DNA of 64,000 nucleotides, from the NCBI GenBank assembly GCA_965268675.1, contig OZ254179.1:930001-994000 (forward strand). The letters run 5' to 3'. This DNA comes from AAA044-D11 sp009705075. GTDB lineage: Bacteria; Actinomycetota; Actinomycetes; Nanopelagicales; Nanopelagicaceae. The position numbers and the translations under genes were made by a program. Positions 33,751 to 43,407 of this stretch are shown piece by piece. How positions within the stretch are numbered: position 1 is the stretch's first letter; every line of letters starts with the position of its first letter. The notes under the pieces were generated by a model, which saw nothing but the letters and a program-made list of their open reading frames with translations, did no database searches and had not been told where the DNA came from.

Positions 33751-35799
33751 TTACCCCAAAGCTTCGGGTCCGCTTGCAAGCAAAATTTTGAATTCGCTCT
33801 CATTTAATACCCGAACCCCAAGCTCTTCGGCCTTCGCCAACTTCGATCCCGCTGCTTCACCCGCAATTAAGTAATTGGTATTGGCAGATACTGCATTTGT
33901 GCGCTTTCCCCCACGAGATTCGATTAATTCAAATATCTGGTCTCTCTTCAGGTTCCCAAATGTTCCAGTCACGACAAAGACCAGCCCGGCAAGATTTTGA
34001 GGTTCAGTGGTTTCTTTCGATACCTCTACCATTCTTACGCCAGCTCTTTTCCATTTAGAAATAATCTCCTGATGCCAATCAACGGCGAACCATTCGATAA
34101 TTGATTGCGCAATAACGGTTCCCACTCCGTCTGTAATCGCAAGTTCTTCTTCAGATGCTTGGGAGATCGCATCCATAGATTGATATTTCTTAGTAAGAGA
34201 TTGAGCTGCTATCGGTCCTACATGTCTGATTGACAGCGAAACCAAGATTCGCCAGAGTGGTTTCTCTTTTGCTAATTCCAAACCATCTAGAAGTTTTTGA
34301 ATACTCTTAGCTGCCACAAATTCTTTCTTGACTTTCCTCTGGAAAAATCTTGAACTAAGTAATTTTTCTTCGGTCAGAGCAAATAAATCTGATTCGTCCG
34401 TAATTAATTTATCTTCCAGTAATGCGTTAGCGGCTTCATAGCCAAGAACATCAATATCTAGCGCAACTCGTGAGCCAATGTAATAAATGCGTTCGCGTAA
34501 TTGGGCAGGGCAACTCTGGGTATTTGGGCAGCGAATATCGACATCGCCTTCGGTGATAGCTCGTAATTTACTTCCGCAATCCGGGCACTTCGTCGGCATA
34601 ACAAATGGCTTCTCACTGCCATCGCGCTTTGAAATTACCGGTCCTAAAACTTCAGGGATTACATCACCAGCTTTGCGAATTAAAACAGTGTCGCCGATCA
34701 AAATTCCTTTGCGAACAACCTCTTCGGCATTATGCAGAGTTGCATTTGTGACAGTTGAACCCGCAACTTTGACTGGTTCCATGAATGCAAATGGTGTAAC
34801 TCGACCCGTGCGACCGACACTAACTTTAATGTCGAGAAGTTTTGTCGTGACCTCTTCTGGTGGATATTTGTAGGCAATTGCCCACTTCGGTGCGCGCGCA
34901 GTAAAACCAAGTTCTTCTTGAATTGGAATCTCATTAACTTTAATAACAATGCCATCAATCTCGTGTTCAATGTCATGGCGATGGTCGGCGTAATACGAAA
35001 CAAATTCACTAACTTCTGCGGCGCTCTTTACAACTTTATATCTTGAGCTGGTCGGTAAACCAAACTTCTTTAGCAATTCATAGGCATCACTTTGTGACGC
35101 GAATTCAACTCCTGTTGCGGCGCCGATTCCATGAACGACCATTGAAAGCGGCCGACTTGCGGTTACTCGTGGATCCTTCTGGCGAAGCGAACCTGCAGCA
35201 GCATTTCGTGGATTGGCAAAACGTTCTTTGCCAAGTTCTTCTTGAAGATCATTAAACTCATTAAATGCTTCGATAGGGAAGAAAACTTCACCACGCACTT
35301 CTAGGACATCAGGCAGATTCTTGCCACTTAACTCATGCGGGATAGTTTTGATGGTGCGGATATTTAAGGTCACATCTTCCCCAGTAATGCCATTGCCGCG
35401 GGTTAAGGCTTTAGTTAACTTACCTTTTTCGTAAAGCAAATTGATTGCTAGGCCATCCACCTTGACTTCACAGAGCCAAGTGTTCTTAGTGCTCGTCTTG
35501 GCGATTCTTTCAAACCAAGATTGCAATTCGCCTTCATCAAAGACGTTATCCAAGCTGGCCATCTTTTCGATGTGATCAGATTGTTGGAAATGCGTGGCAA
35601 ATCCCCCGCCAACCAAATCACTTGGTGAATCTTGTAACTTGTATTCGGGATGTGCTGCTTCTAACTTCTTTAATTCGATTAAAAGCGCATCGAATTCACC
35701 ATCGGAAATTGTTGGTTTATCCTGAGCATAATATTTAAATTGATGGTCCCGAATCTGCTCGCAGAGTTCGACTATGCGATGGCGGATCTCTTGGCTCAC
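33751..35799 (-). CDS. ligA: NAD-dependent DNA ligase
   Basis: 682 residues. Order: Ia domain with YYAQDKPTISDGEFDALL, adenylation domain with the active lysine K113 in KVDGLAIN, OB fold, a zinc finger (CPDCGSKL, then CPNTQSCPAQL), helix-hairpin-helix repeats, and a C-terminal BRCT (GLVFVVTGTFGN). It seals nicks in replication and repair. Starts 11 bases before mnmA ends... its ATG lies 11 bases after the mnmA stop on this strand. Confidence 0.96.
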   Translation of the reverse strand: MSQEIRHRIVELCEQIRDHQFKYYAQDKPTISDGEFDALLIELKKLEAAHPEYKLQDSPSDLVGGGFATHFQQSDHIEKMASLDNVFDEGELQSWFERIAKTSTKNTWLCEVKVDGLAINLLYEKGKLTKALTRGNGITGEDVTLNIRTIKTIPHELSGKNLPDVLEVRGEVFFPIEAFNEFNDLQEELGKERFANPRNAAAGSLRQKDPRVTASRPLSMVVHGIGAATGVEFASQSDAYELLKKFGLPTSSRYKVVKSAAEVSEFVSYYADHRHDIEHEIDGIVIKVNEIPIQEELGFTARAPKWAIAYKYPPEEVTTKLLDIKVSVGRTGRVTPFAFMEPVKVAGSTVTNATLHNAEEVVRKGILIGDTVLIRKAGDVIPEVLGPVISKRDGSEKPFVMPTKCPDCGSKLRAITEGDVDIRCPNTQSCPAQLRERIYYIGSRVALDIDVLGYEAANALLEDKLITDESDLFALTEEKLLSSRFFQRKVKKEFVAAKSIQKLLDGLELAKEKPLWRILVSLSIRHVGPIAAQSLTKKYQSMDAISQASEEELAITDGVGTVIAQSIIEWFAVDWHQEIISKWKRAGVRMVEVSKETTEPQNLAGLVFVVTGTFGNLKRDQIFELIESRGGKRTNAVSANTNYLIAGEAAGSKLAKAEELGVRVLNESEFKILLASGPEALG

Positions 35800-35810
35800 G
35801 AGCGTTAAAT

Positions 35811-36887
35811 CTATTCGGTACGTGCGACAGTGGCCGAACCGACAACCCGATCGCCATCATAAATAACTAAGCCTTGCCCTGCGGCTAATCCAAAGAGTGG
35901 TTCATCTAGGTCAACTTTGATTTCGGTGCCAGTCTGCACATAAGTACAAGCAAGGGGCGAACCATGTGCACGAACTTGGGCGAAGCCACGGTGCTCAGTA
36001 TTAACAAGAGGTTCTGGGCCACACCAGATTGGCCGGTCGCCAACAATCTTTGTTACTGCAAGAGCTTCATGACTTCCGACAACAACGGTATTTGTTTTAG
36101 GTTCAATCTTTAATACATAACGGGGTTCACCGCCCGCTGCGGGAATTGTTATTCCAAGACCGCGACGTTGTCCAATTGTGTAGGTGTACGCACCCTTATG
36201 TTCGCCAAGCTTCTTGCCATCTTCATCGACGATTGCACCAACTTCACTTCCTAAGCGATCGCGCAGCCAGCCAGCATTATCACCAGATGGAACGAAACAA
36301 ATATCGTGGCTATCTGGTTTATTTGCAACATAAAGACCACGACGTTTTGCTTCGATTCTAACTTCATCTTTAACGGTATCGCCCAATGGAAAATGTGCAC
36401 CTGCAAGTTGATCGGTATTCAAAACTGCTAGTACATATGACTGATCTTTCCCTGGATCCACAGCGCGATGCATTACGCGACCAAGAGGAGTTTCGCGCAT
36501 CTGGGCATAATGTCCAGTGATTACGCCATCAAATCCCAAGCCTTTTGCCCGATCTAGGACGGCTGCGAATTTAATTTTCTCATTGCAACGTAAACATGGA
36601 TTTGGGGTTCGGCCATCTGCATATTCCGATAGAAAGTTTTCAACTACGCCATCATGAAACTCTTCGGCCATATCCCAGATATAAAAGGGGATTCCGATTA
36701 CATCTGCGGCGCGACGAGCATCGTGTGAATCTTCAATTGTGCAGCAGCCACGAGCACCAGATCTATATTTTTGTGGATTGCTAGATAGCGCAAGGTGCAC
36801 GCCAATAACTTCATGTCCGGCCTCAACAGCGCGGGCTGCGGCTACGGCAGAATCAACGCCACCGCTCATTGCTGCAATTAACTTCAT
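35811..36887 (-). CDS. mnmA: tRNA 2-thiouridylase MnmA
   Basis: Puts sulfur on wobble U34 of certain tRNAs using sulfur from a cysteine desulfurase. 358 residues. The PP-loop SGGVDS is at 8-13, catalytic Cys pair candidates are in NPCLRCN (near residue 98) and HDICFVPSGD (near 198). Its ATG overlaps the stop of the cysteine desulfurase gene (TAATG), a direct functional link: desulfurase gives sulfur to MnmA. Confidence 0.95.
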   Translation of the reverse strand: MKLIAAMSGGVDSAVAAARAVEAGHEVIGVHLALSSNPQKYRSGARGCCTIEDSHDARRAADVIGIPFYIWDMAEEFHDGVVENFLSEYADGRTPNPCLRCNEKIKFAAVLDRAKGLGFDGVITGHYAQMRETPLGRVMHRAVDPGKDQSYVLAVLNTDQLAGAHFPLGDTVKDEVRIEAKRRGLYVANKPDSHDICFVPSGDNAGWLRDRLGSEVGAIVDEDGKKLGEHKGAYTYTIGQRRGLGITIPAAGGEPRYVLKIEPKTNTVVVGSHEALAVTKIVGDRPIWCGPEPLVNTEHRGFAQVRAHGSPLACTYVQTGTEIKVDLDEPLFGLAAGQGLVIYDGDRVVGSATVARTE

Positions 36888-38047
36888 TAGTTGAGCCCAC
36901 TAACAACAAATGCGTTTCGCGCACGTTCAACAACGCTGGGCATAACTGCGAGTACTTGATCAATTTCTGCTTTGGTATTTGTAGTTCCGATTGAAATTCG
37001 AAGCGAAGCATCGGCATCACTTTCACTTAGCCCCAAAGCGACTAATACATGACTTGGTCTTGGAACCCCGGCGCTACAAGCAGAACCTGCAGATGCACTT
37101 ATGCCTTCAGTATCCAATAAGAGAAGGAGTGCATCACTTTCGGTACCTGGAAAAGTTGCATTCACAATTCCCGGAAGCGCAGGATCTGAAACTGAATTTA
37201 TCGAAACATCAGGAACTGCGCTTTTTAGACCGGCAATAAAGTAATCACGGAGTTCACGAATCTTTTCAAAGTTGGTACTCATGTTTGCAATTGCATATTC
37301 AGCAGCTGCAGTGAAGGCGACAATGGCTGGCGCGTTTAGTGTGCCACTTCGAATTTCACGTTCTTGTCCCCCACCATGCAAGATTGGTGTTAGATCTAGA
37401 CCGCGTTTTAAAACAAGTGCGGCAACGCCAAGTGGTCCGCCTACTTTATGAGCGCTAATTGTCGCGGCAGTAATACCAAGGGCTCCAAAATCAAAAGCAA
37501 CTTTTCCAAAGCTTTGAACGGCATCGGTATGAACCGGAATATCGCCAGCAATCTTTACAACTTCGGCGATTGGCTGGATTGAACCGAGTTCATTATTGGA
37601 ATGCATAATGCTAATTACAGCTATTTCAGCGCCTCTAGTTTTCACAATTTCACGCAAGAAATCTAAATCAATCACACCTGCTTTAGTAATTGGGATACGA
37701 ATCTCTTCGGCGCCTTCATGCTCGACAAGCCATTCAACTGGATCCAGAATTGCATGATGTTCAAATGCTGAAGTCACAATCAAATTGCGCTCTGGTGAGT
37801 GCCAGAAAAAACCTTTAATTGCCAAGTTATTGGCCTCAGTTCCAGATCCGGTAAAGATAACTTCAGATGGGTTTGCACCGATTAGTTCAGATAATTTATG
37901 ACGGGCATCTTCCACATCTTTGCGAACTGAACGGCCCGGATTATGAACGCTCGATGCGTTTCCAAGTTTGCGCATCTGAATATTGAGCGCATCAATAGCG
38001 GCCTCATTGATCGGTGCGGTCGCCGCATGATCAAGATAAATCGTCAT
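36887..38047 (-). CDS. Cysteine desulfurase (IscS/NifS family)
   Basis: PLP enzyme, 386 residues, that removes sulfur from cysteine. The PLP lysine is K201 in ISAHKVGGPLG, and the catalytic loop Cys is in SAGSACSAGVPRPSHVL near residue 323. N-terminal YLDHAATAPINE is typical. The loop and length fit class I (IscS-like) enzymes, although there are no other isc genes here. Position before mnmA and after etfBA is the normal actinobacterial order, so the likely partner is MnmA. Confidence 0.93.
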   Translation of the reverse strand: MTIYLDHAATAPINEAAIDALNIQMRKLGNASSVHNPGRSVRKDVEDARHKLSELIGANPSEVIFTGSGTEANNLAIKGFFWHSPERNLIVTSAFEHHAILDPVEWLVEHEGAEEIRIPITKAGVIDLDFLREIVKTRGAEIAVISIMHSNNELGSIQPIAEVVKIAGDIPVHTDAVQSFGKVAFDFGALGITAATISAHKVGGPLGVAALVLKRGLDLTPILHGGGQEREIRSGTLNAPAIVAFTAAAEYAIANMSTNFEKIRELRDYFIAGLKSAVPDVSINSVSDPALPGIVNATFPGTESDALLLLLDTEGISASAGSACSAGVPRPSHVLVALGLSESDADASLRISIGTTNTKAEIDQVLAVMPSVVERARNAFVVSGLN

Positions 38048-38073
38048 GCCTTAAGGATAACTAACTAATTTGA

Positions 38074-39012
38074 TTAAGCCTTCTTCGCGGCAATAGCCGT
38101 CGTTGCTTGCGGCAAGACATTGAACAAATCTCCGATGACCCCATAATCGGCCAAGTCAAAGATTGGGGCTTCCGAGTCCTTGTTGATTGCGACAATCATT
38201 TTGCTGGTCTGCATTCCTGCGCGATGTTGTATCGCACCAGAAATTCCGCAAGCCACATAAAGCTGCGGACTTACAGTCTTGCCAGTCTGTCCAACTTGAT
38301 GGGTATGTGGGTACCAACCGGCATCAGTTGCTGCGCGAGATGCACCAACCGCTGCGCCGAGAACATCTGCAAATGCTTCTACTGGTTTGAAATCTCCATT
38401 TGTTCCGCGGCCACCAGAAACCACAATTGATGCTTCGGTTAATTCTGGGCGACCACCCTTAACTGCCGGCTGCGTCGAAATCACAACACCAAGTTTTGCT
38501 GCATCCGAAATTATTGGAGTGAATTCTTCGGTGGTAGGAGCTGTACTTCCAGCTGTAGGTTCGATTGAATTCGAGCGTAACGTGACGATTGTTGTTCCGT
38601 GAGATACAGCTGCATGGACCGTTGTTGATCCACCGAAAACTACCTGGGTTGTGACGAGGTCGGAATCAATTGTTGATGCATCTGTGATGATTCCAGAATT
38701 TGTTGCTACTGCAAGACGGCCAGCGATTTCTTTACCTCTAGAACTTGAAGTAATCAATACCGCTGCTGCAGATTTACTTTCAACTAATTGAGCAAGTGCT
38801 TGTGCAACTGGCGCTGGTGAAAACTTCGTAACATCTACCCCGTTACAGATAATTACATTGTCGATTTCGTAAGCACTTAACTGTGAAACTAAATTCGCAT
38901 CGAATACCACGGCGTTTACTCTGCCAATTGCCTTGGCAAAAGTTGCTAGCTCGCCAGTTGATTTCGCTACTTTTCCCTCAACCGCATCAACAAGGATTAA
39001 TACTTCGCTCAT
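38074..39012 (-). CDS. etfA: Electron transfer flavoprotein alpha subunit
   Basis: 312 residues. The C-terminal FAD domain is visible: VVSGGRGTNGDFKPVEAFAD and QVGQTGKTVSPQLYVACGIS, then SGAIQHRAGMQTSKMIVAIN. It accepts electrons from acyl-CoA and similar dehydrogenases with EtfB. Its ATG overlaps the etfB stop by one base (TAATG). Confidence 0.96.
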   Translation of the reverse strand: MSEVLILVDAVEGKVAKSTGELATFAKAIGRVNAVVFDANLVSQLSAYEIDNVIICNGVDVTKFSPAPVAQALAQLVESKSAAAVLITSSSRGKEIAGRLAVATNSGIITDASTIDSDLVTTQVVFGGSTTVHAAVSHGTTIVTLRSNSIEPTAGSTAPTTEEFTPIISDAAKLGVVISTQPAVKGGRPELTEASIVVSGGRGTNGDFKPVEAFADVLGAAVGASRAATDAGWYPHTHQVGQTGKTVSPQLYVACGISGAIQHRAGMQTSKMIVAINKDSEAPIFDLADYGVIGDLFNVLPQATTAIAAKKA

Positions 39013-39821
39013 TAGATAACCCGCTTTTCTGCGAGGAAATCAACTAATTTTGATCCACCATCGCCACCATCTTCAACTTTGATTCCAGCGCTTCGAGCCG
39101 GACGAAGGACTGCATCTTTCACGGTTGACCAAGCAGCTTTACTTCCTACTTGATCTGCTGAAATTCCAATGTCTGCTAATCCCTTTACGGAGATTGTCTT
39201 CTTCTTTGCTGCCATAATTCCCTTGAATGATGGATATCTCGGTTCATTAATTTTTTCAATCACACTTACTACTGCTGGAAAACTCGCTTCCATATTCTCA
39301 ATTCCAAATTCGGTAGAACGTGCAATTAAAACTTTCGATGCGCCAGGATCAACACTTACCGAACCGGCAAAGGTTAGTTGCGCCCAACCTAGACGTTCTG
39401 CCAACATCGCTGGGATAACGCTCATTCGAGCATCAGTAGATTCAGTGCCACAAATAACTAAATCAAAACCACCATCTGAAATCGCTTTACTTAAAACTAG
39501 CGAAGTTGCGAGCGCATCTGAACCACCCAGCGCACCATCACAAATATGTATCGCTTCATCGGCGCCCATTGAAAGTGCTTTGCGAATCGCCTCGGTTGCA
39601 CGATCTGGCCCCATTGAAATCAAAGTAACTGTGTGACCGCTTCCTTCGCCTGCTTCTTTAGTTGGTGAATTTGCTTCAACAATTCGCAGCGCCTCTTCAA
39701 CCGCGTATTCATCCAAGTCATTTAATACTGCATCAACGTTTGCGCGATCTAGAACTCCACCAGCCATCTTCTTCTCGGCCCAAGAATCTGGAACTTGCTT
39801 TACGCACACTGCAATTCTCAT
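39012..39821 (-). CDS. etfB: Electron transfer flavoprotein beta subunit
   Basis: The start at ATG 39821 gives MRIAVCVKQVPDSWAEKKM, the usual family start; a frame to 39839 adds six residues without support. 269 residues. The AMP-binding region includes DLVICGTESTDARMSVIPAM. Partner of EtfA. The message may be leaderless: TAACAT lies about 8 bases before the ATG. Divergent from fabD. Confidence 0.95.
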   Translation of the reverse strand: MRIAVCVKQVPDSWAEKKMAGGVLDRANVDAVLNDLDEYAVEEALRIVEANSPTKEAGEGSGHTVTLISMGPDRATEAIRKALSMGADEAIHICDGALGGSDALATSLVLSKAISDGGFDLVICGTESTDARMSVIPAMLAERLGWAQLTFAGSVSVDPGASKVLIARSTEFGIENMEASFPAVVSVIEKINEPRYPSFKGIMAAKKKTISVKGLADIGISADQVGSKAAWSTVKDAVLRPARSAGIKVEDGGDGGSKLVDFLAEKRVI

Positions 39822-39830
39822 GCGCCAAAT

Positions 39831-39890
39831 GTTACTCACCAGTAACCAAATACGCCACTATCTCAGGCTCATTTGAATACTCGGCAGTAT
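39831..39890. promoter_or_regulatory. Divergent etfB / fabD promoter region with two short inverted repeats
   Basis: In the 95-base gap between etfB and fabD there are GTTACTCACCAGTAAC (39831-39846; 6-base arms) and ATACTCGGCAGTAT (39877-39890; 5-base arms). One overlaps the probable -10 of etfB and the other lies about 30 bases before the fabD GTG. They may be operators; no regulator gene is adjacent. Confidence 0.35.
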
Positions 39891-39916
39891 CGGATGGACA
39901 ACCTTAAACTGCAGCC

Positions 39917-40840
39917 GTGCTCGCATTACTCGCTCCAGGTCAAGGCTCCCAAGCTCCGGGTTTCTTAGCGCCGTGGCTTGAAGATGCCGATTCAGCCCAA
40001 TTAATCAGTATCTGGTCAGATTCAATCGGCTTAGATCTCGCACGTCTTGGAACTACTGCTGATGCGGATGAAATACGTGAAACAGCAAATGCCCAACCAC
40101 TCTTAGTGGCAGGTGGCCTTATCGGTGCATCCAGACTTTTCAGTTCAGATTTTTCTTACGTAAGTTATGTGGCCGGACATTCGGTTGGCGAAATTACCGC
40201 CGCAGCAATTGCTGGAGTTCTAGATCAAAATTCGGCTCTCAAATTAGTTCGCTCTCGCGGTGAGCAAATGGCTATTGCCGCAAAAGATTCTAATACTGGA
40301 ATGTCAGCGGTCTTAGGTGGCGAGCGCGATGTAGTCGTTGCAGCGATTAACGCAGCTGGCCTTACTGCAGCTAACGAAAATGGCGGCGGACAAATAGTTG
40401 CCGCGGGTTCACTTGCGTCGCTTGCCGCACTTGCTGAAAATCCTCCTGAAGGTGCACGAGTTCGGACGCTCGCTGTTTCTGGCGCATTTCACACATCAAC
40501 AATGGCTCCTGCTGTTGCCCATCTAGCAACTCTTGCCGCTTCACTAACAGCAGCTGATGCAAAAATTCCATTTATCTCAAATAAAGATGGCTCCGTTATA
40601 GAATGTGGCGGAGAAATTTTAGATCGCATAGTCGGCCAAATTGCTGGACCAGTACGTTGGGATCTCTGCATGGAAACTCTTGCAAAATGCGGAGTCACTG
40701 GGATTATTGAAGTTCCACCCGCAGGAACCCTCACTGGATTGGTAAAGCGCGCCCAAGGCGAGATTGAAACATTCGCGCTAAAAGGCCCCGAGGATTTAGC
40801 CGCAGCTAAAGATTTCATTGCAAAGCATGGTGCTAATTAA
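39917..40840 (+). CDS. fabD: Malonyl-CoA:ACP transacylase
   Basis: Loads malonyl groups on acyl carrier protein. 307 residues from GTG 39917. GQGSQ is at 8-12 and the active serine S89 in GHSVGE (87-92); the catalytic His is in SGAFHTSTMAP (GAFHT type). First gene of the operon fabD-fabH-acpP-fabF, with TAATG overlap to fabH. No clear ribosome site precedes the GTG, so the message may start at or near it. Confidence 0.96.
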   Translation: MLALLAPGQGSQAPGFLAPWLEDADSAQLISIWSDSIGLDLARLGTTADADEIRETANAQPLLVAGGLIGASRLFSSDFSYVSYVAGHSVGEITAAAIAGVLDQNSALKLVRSRGEQMAIAAKDSNTGMSAVLGGERDVVVAAINAAGLTAANENGGGQIVAAGSLASLAALAENPPEGARVRTLAVSGAFHTSTMAPAVAHLATLAASLTAADAKIPFISNKDGSVIECGGEILDRIVGQIAGPVRWDLCMETLAKCGVTGIIEVPPAGTLTGLVKRAQGEIETFALKGPEDLAAAKDFIAKHGAN

Positions 40841-41862
40841 TGTCACTTAAATTCACGCAAGAAACCCAGAGCGCCCGCATCCTCTCGGTTGGTGCTTATC
40901 GTCCACCTCGCATCGTTCCAAATTCTGAAATTGTCGACCGTATTGATTCAACTGATGAGTGGATCCAACAACGCACCGGCATCCAAACCCGTCATATTGC
41001 GAGTGCCGATGAATCTCTAATTGATATGGCTGAAAAATCTGCAAATATTGCAATAGCCCGAGCCGGCCTAAAGAGTGAAGATATTGATGCCGTTATCTTT
41101 GCAACTATAAGTTATCCCTACCAAGCTCCGAGCGCGGCTACTGAATTATTAGTAAGACTTGGAAACACAAAGGCAGCAGCCTTCGATATCTCAGCAGCAT
41201 GTGCTGGATTTTGTTACGGCGTCGCACTCGCAAATGATTTAGTTCGAAATAAAACTGCAAGAAATGTTCTGGTCATGGGCGCAGAAAAACTTTCTGATTA
41301 CACAGACCCAGATGATCGTGCTACTGCATTTATCTTCGCTGATGGCGCTGGTTCTGTAATCATTGGACCATCAGAAGATATTGGAATTGGGCCAACGATT
41401 TGGGGAGCAAGCGCCGAAACTCGTGACGCAATTCTTCTCGAACCATCATTCTTAGAGTTTAAAAATAATCCTGGCAAATTAGATATCGGCTGGCCAAATA
41501 TCAGCCAGCAAGGTCAGACGGTTTTTCGCTGGGCGGTATATGAGATTGCTCCAATCGCACTACGGGCACTTGAAGCTGCTGGGCTTACTCCAGATTCCCT
41601 CGCTGCATTTATTCCCCACCAAGCAAATGATCGAATTATCGAATCACTTGTGAAGTCGATGAAGTTGCCTGATTCTGTAGTTGTTGCCCACGATATCCGT
41701 ACCTCGGGCAATACTTCCTCAGCATCAATTCCGCTGGCAATGGACGCGTTACTCGCCGAGAAGCCAGAACTTCACGGTAAGAGCGCTCTTCTCATAGGAT
41801 TTGGCGCAGGGCTTGTATATGCCGGCCAAGTAGTTGAACTACCACCTAAACCAAGTAACTAA
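40840..41862 (+). CDS. fabH: 3-oxoacyl-ACP synthase III
   Basis: Starts fatty-acid chains by condensing acetyl- or branched acyl-CoA with malonyl-ACP. 340 residues. The triad is C121 (DISAACAGFCYGV), His in FIPHQANDRII and Asn in SGNTSSASIPLAM. Primer preference (straight or branched) cannot be told. It lies between fabD and acpP. Confidence 0.96.
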   Translation: MSLKFTQETQSARILSVGAYRPPRIVPNSEIVDRIDSTDEWIQQRTGIQTRHIASADESLIDMAEKSANIAIARAGLKSEDIDAVIFATISYPYQAPSAATELLVRLGNTKAAAFDISAACAGFCYGVALANDLVRNKTARNVLVMGAEKLSDYTDPDDRATAFIFADGAGSVIIGPSEDIGIGPTIWGASAETRDAILLEPSFLEFKNNPGKLDIGWPNISQQGQTVFRWAVYEIAPIALRALEAAGLTPDSLAAFIPHQANDRIIESLVKSMKLPDSVVVAHDIRTSGNTSSASIPLAMDALLAEKPELHGKSALLIGFGAGLVYAGQVVELPPKPSN

Positions 41863-41894
41863 CGCACGAAAACGAAAAGAAGGAGAAGTAAAAA

Positions 41895-42143
41895 ATGGCA
41901 CTAACAGTTGAAGTAGTACTAGAAGGAATCAAAGAGATAGTTGTTGAAGTTGCAGGTATTGATGCCAACATCATCGCTATGGACAAGAAGTTCACCGATG
42001 ATCTAGATGTTGATTCACTTAGCATGGTTGAAGTTGTCGTAGCCGCTGAAGAGAAGTTCGGTGTAAAGATTCCAGATGATGAAGTGACAAAGATGGCAAC
42101 TGTTGGCGATGCGGTTAACTTCATCGTTGCAAACGGTAAGTAA
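41895..42143 (+). CDS. acpP: Acyl carrier protein
   Basis: 82-residue acidic protein. The phosphopantetheine-bearing serine is S41 in DDLDVDSLSMVEVV. A strong AGAAGGAGAAG ribosome site precedes the ATG by about 7 bases, fitting its high expression. It is the only gene in the fab operon with a real gap (32 bases) in front. Confidence 0.97.
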   Translation: MALTVEVVLEGIKEIVVEVAGIDANIIAMDKKFTDDLDVDSLSMVEVVVAAEEKFGVKIPDDEVTKMATVGDAVNFIVANGK

Positions 42144-42161
42144 GTAGAAACTTCTTTACAA

Positions 42162-43403
42162 ATGACAAGACGTCGCGTTGTTGTAACTGGTCTTGGCGCC
42201 ACTACCCCACTCGGCGGTGATGTCTCCTCAACTTGGGAGGCGTTACTTGCTGGAAAAAGTGGGGTGCGCAAACTTGAAGATGAGTGGGCGCAAGATTTTT
42301 CCGTTACCTTCGCGGCGAGAGTTGCAGTAGAACCTTCTGAAGTTATGGAGCGCGTAGAAATGCGTCGCCTCGATCGTTCTGAACAATTTGCGATGATTGC
42401 ATCTCGTGAAGCTTGGAAAGATGCTGGTGCTCCTGATATCGATAAAGAACGCCTTGGTGTCGTAATCGCATCAGGTATCGGTGGCGTGATAACCATGCTT
42501 GATCAATATGATGTTTTGAAAGAGAAAGGTGCGCGCTTTGTAAGTCCGCACACTGTTCCGATGCTTATGCCAAATGGCCCTGCTGCAAATGTTGGACTTG
42601 AATTACAAGCAAGAGCTGGTGTTCATACCCCAGTGAGCGCATGTGCATCTGGCGCCGAAGCTGCCGGATATGCACTTGAAATGATTCGAAACAACCGTGC
42701 GGATATCGTTGTTACTGGCGGCGTTGAAGCTGCAATTCACGAATTGCCGATGGCGGGTTTCGCCTCAATGAAGGCGCTATCAACTCGAAATGATGCGCCA
42801 GAAAAAGCATCCAGACCTTACGATAAAGATCGGGACGGTTTCGTTCTTGGAGAAGGTGGCGGAGTTTTAGTCTTTGAAGAGTTAGAACATGCAAAAGCAA
42901 GAGGCGCAAAGATTTATGCCGAAGTTATGGGGCAAGGTTTAACTTCCGATGGTTTCCATATTGCGGCACCAGACCCAGAAGGTTCTGGTGTTACTCGCGC
43001 CGTTAAATTGGCGCTCGAGGATGCAGGGATTCCGCTCTCTGAAATTGTTCACTTAAATGCCCACGCGACTTCAACACCTGCCGGTGACGTTGCTGAAGCC
43101 AATGCCCTAAGTAACGCACTTGGTAGCGATATTTCTCATGTTGCAGTTTCGGCAACTAAATCAATGACTGGCCACTTACTAGGTGGCGCCGGGGCTATTG
43201 AATCTATTTTCTGCGTACTAGCGATGTATCACCACAAGGCGCCACCAACAATTAATATTGAAAATCTAGATGAAGCAGTAACAGTTGATGTTGTGCGCGA
43301 TGTCCCACGCGATCTACCAAAGGGATCAATCGCATGCCTAAACGACTCATTTGGCTTTGGTGGCCATAACGTCGTGCTGGTATTTAGATCTTACGAGAGC
43401 TAA
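42162..43403 (+). CDS. fabF: 3-oxoacyl-ACP synthase II
   Basis: Elongating condensing enzyme, 413 residues. Active Cys161 in VSACASGAEA, His in LNAHATSTPAGD and His in ATKSMTGHLLGG. Last gene of the fab operon; converges on the SIMPL gene with a 4-base gap, so there is no room for a conventional terminator. Confidence 0.96.
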   Translation: MTRRRVVVTGLGATTPLGGDVSSTWEALLAGKSGVRKLEDEWAQDFSVTFAARVAVEPSEVMERVEMRRLDRSEQFAMIASREAWKDAGAPDIDKERLGVVIASGIGGVITMLDQYDVLKEKGARFVSPHTVPMLMPNGPAANVGLELQARAGVHTPVSACASGAEAAGYALEMIRNNRADIVVTGGVEAAIHELPMAGFASMKALSTRNDAPEKASRPYDKDRDGFVLGEGGGVLVFEELEHAKARGAKIYAEVMGQGLTSDGFHIAAPDPEGSGVTRAVKLALEDAGIPLSEIVHLNAHATSTPAGDVAEANALSNALGSDISHVAVSATKSMTGHLLGGAGAIESIFCVLAMYHHKAPPTINIENLDEAVTVDVVRDVPRDLPKGSIACLNDSFGFGGHNVVLVFRSYES

Positions 43404-43407
43404 AGAG

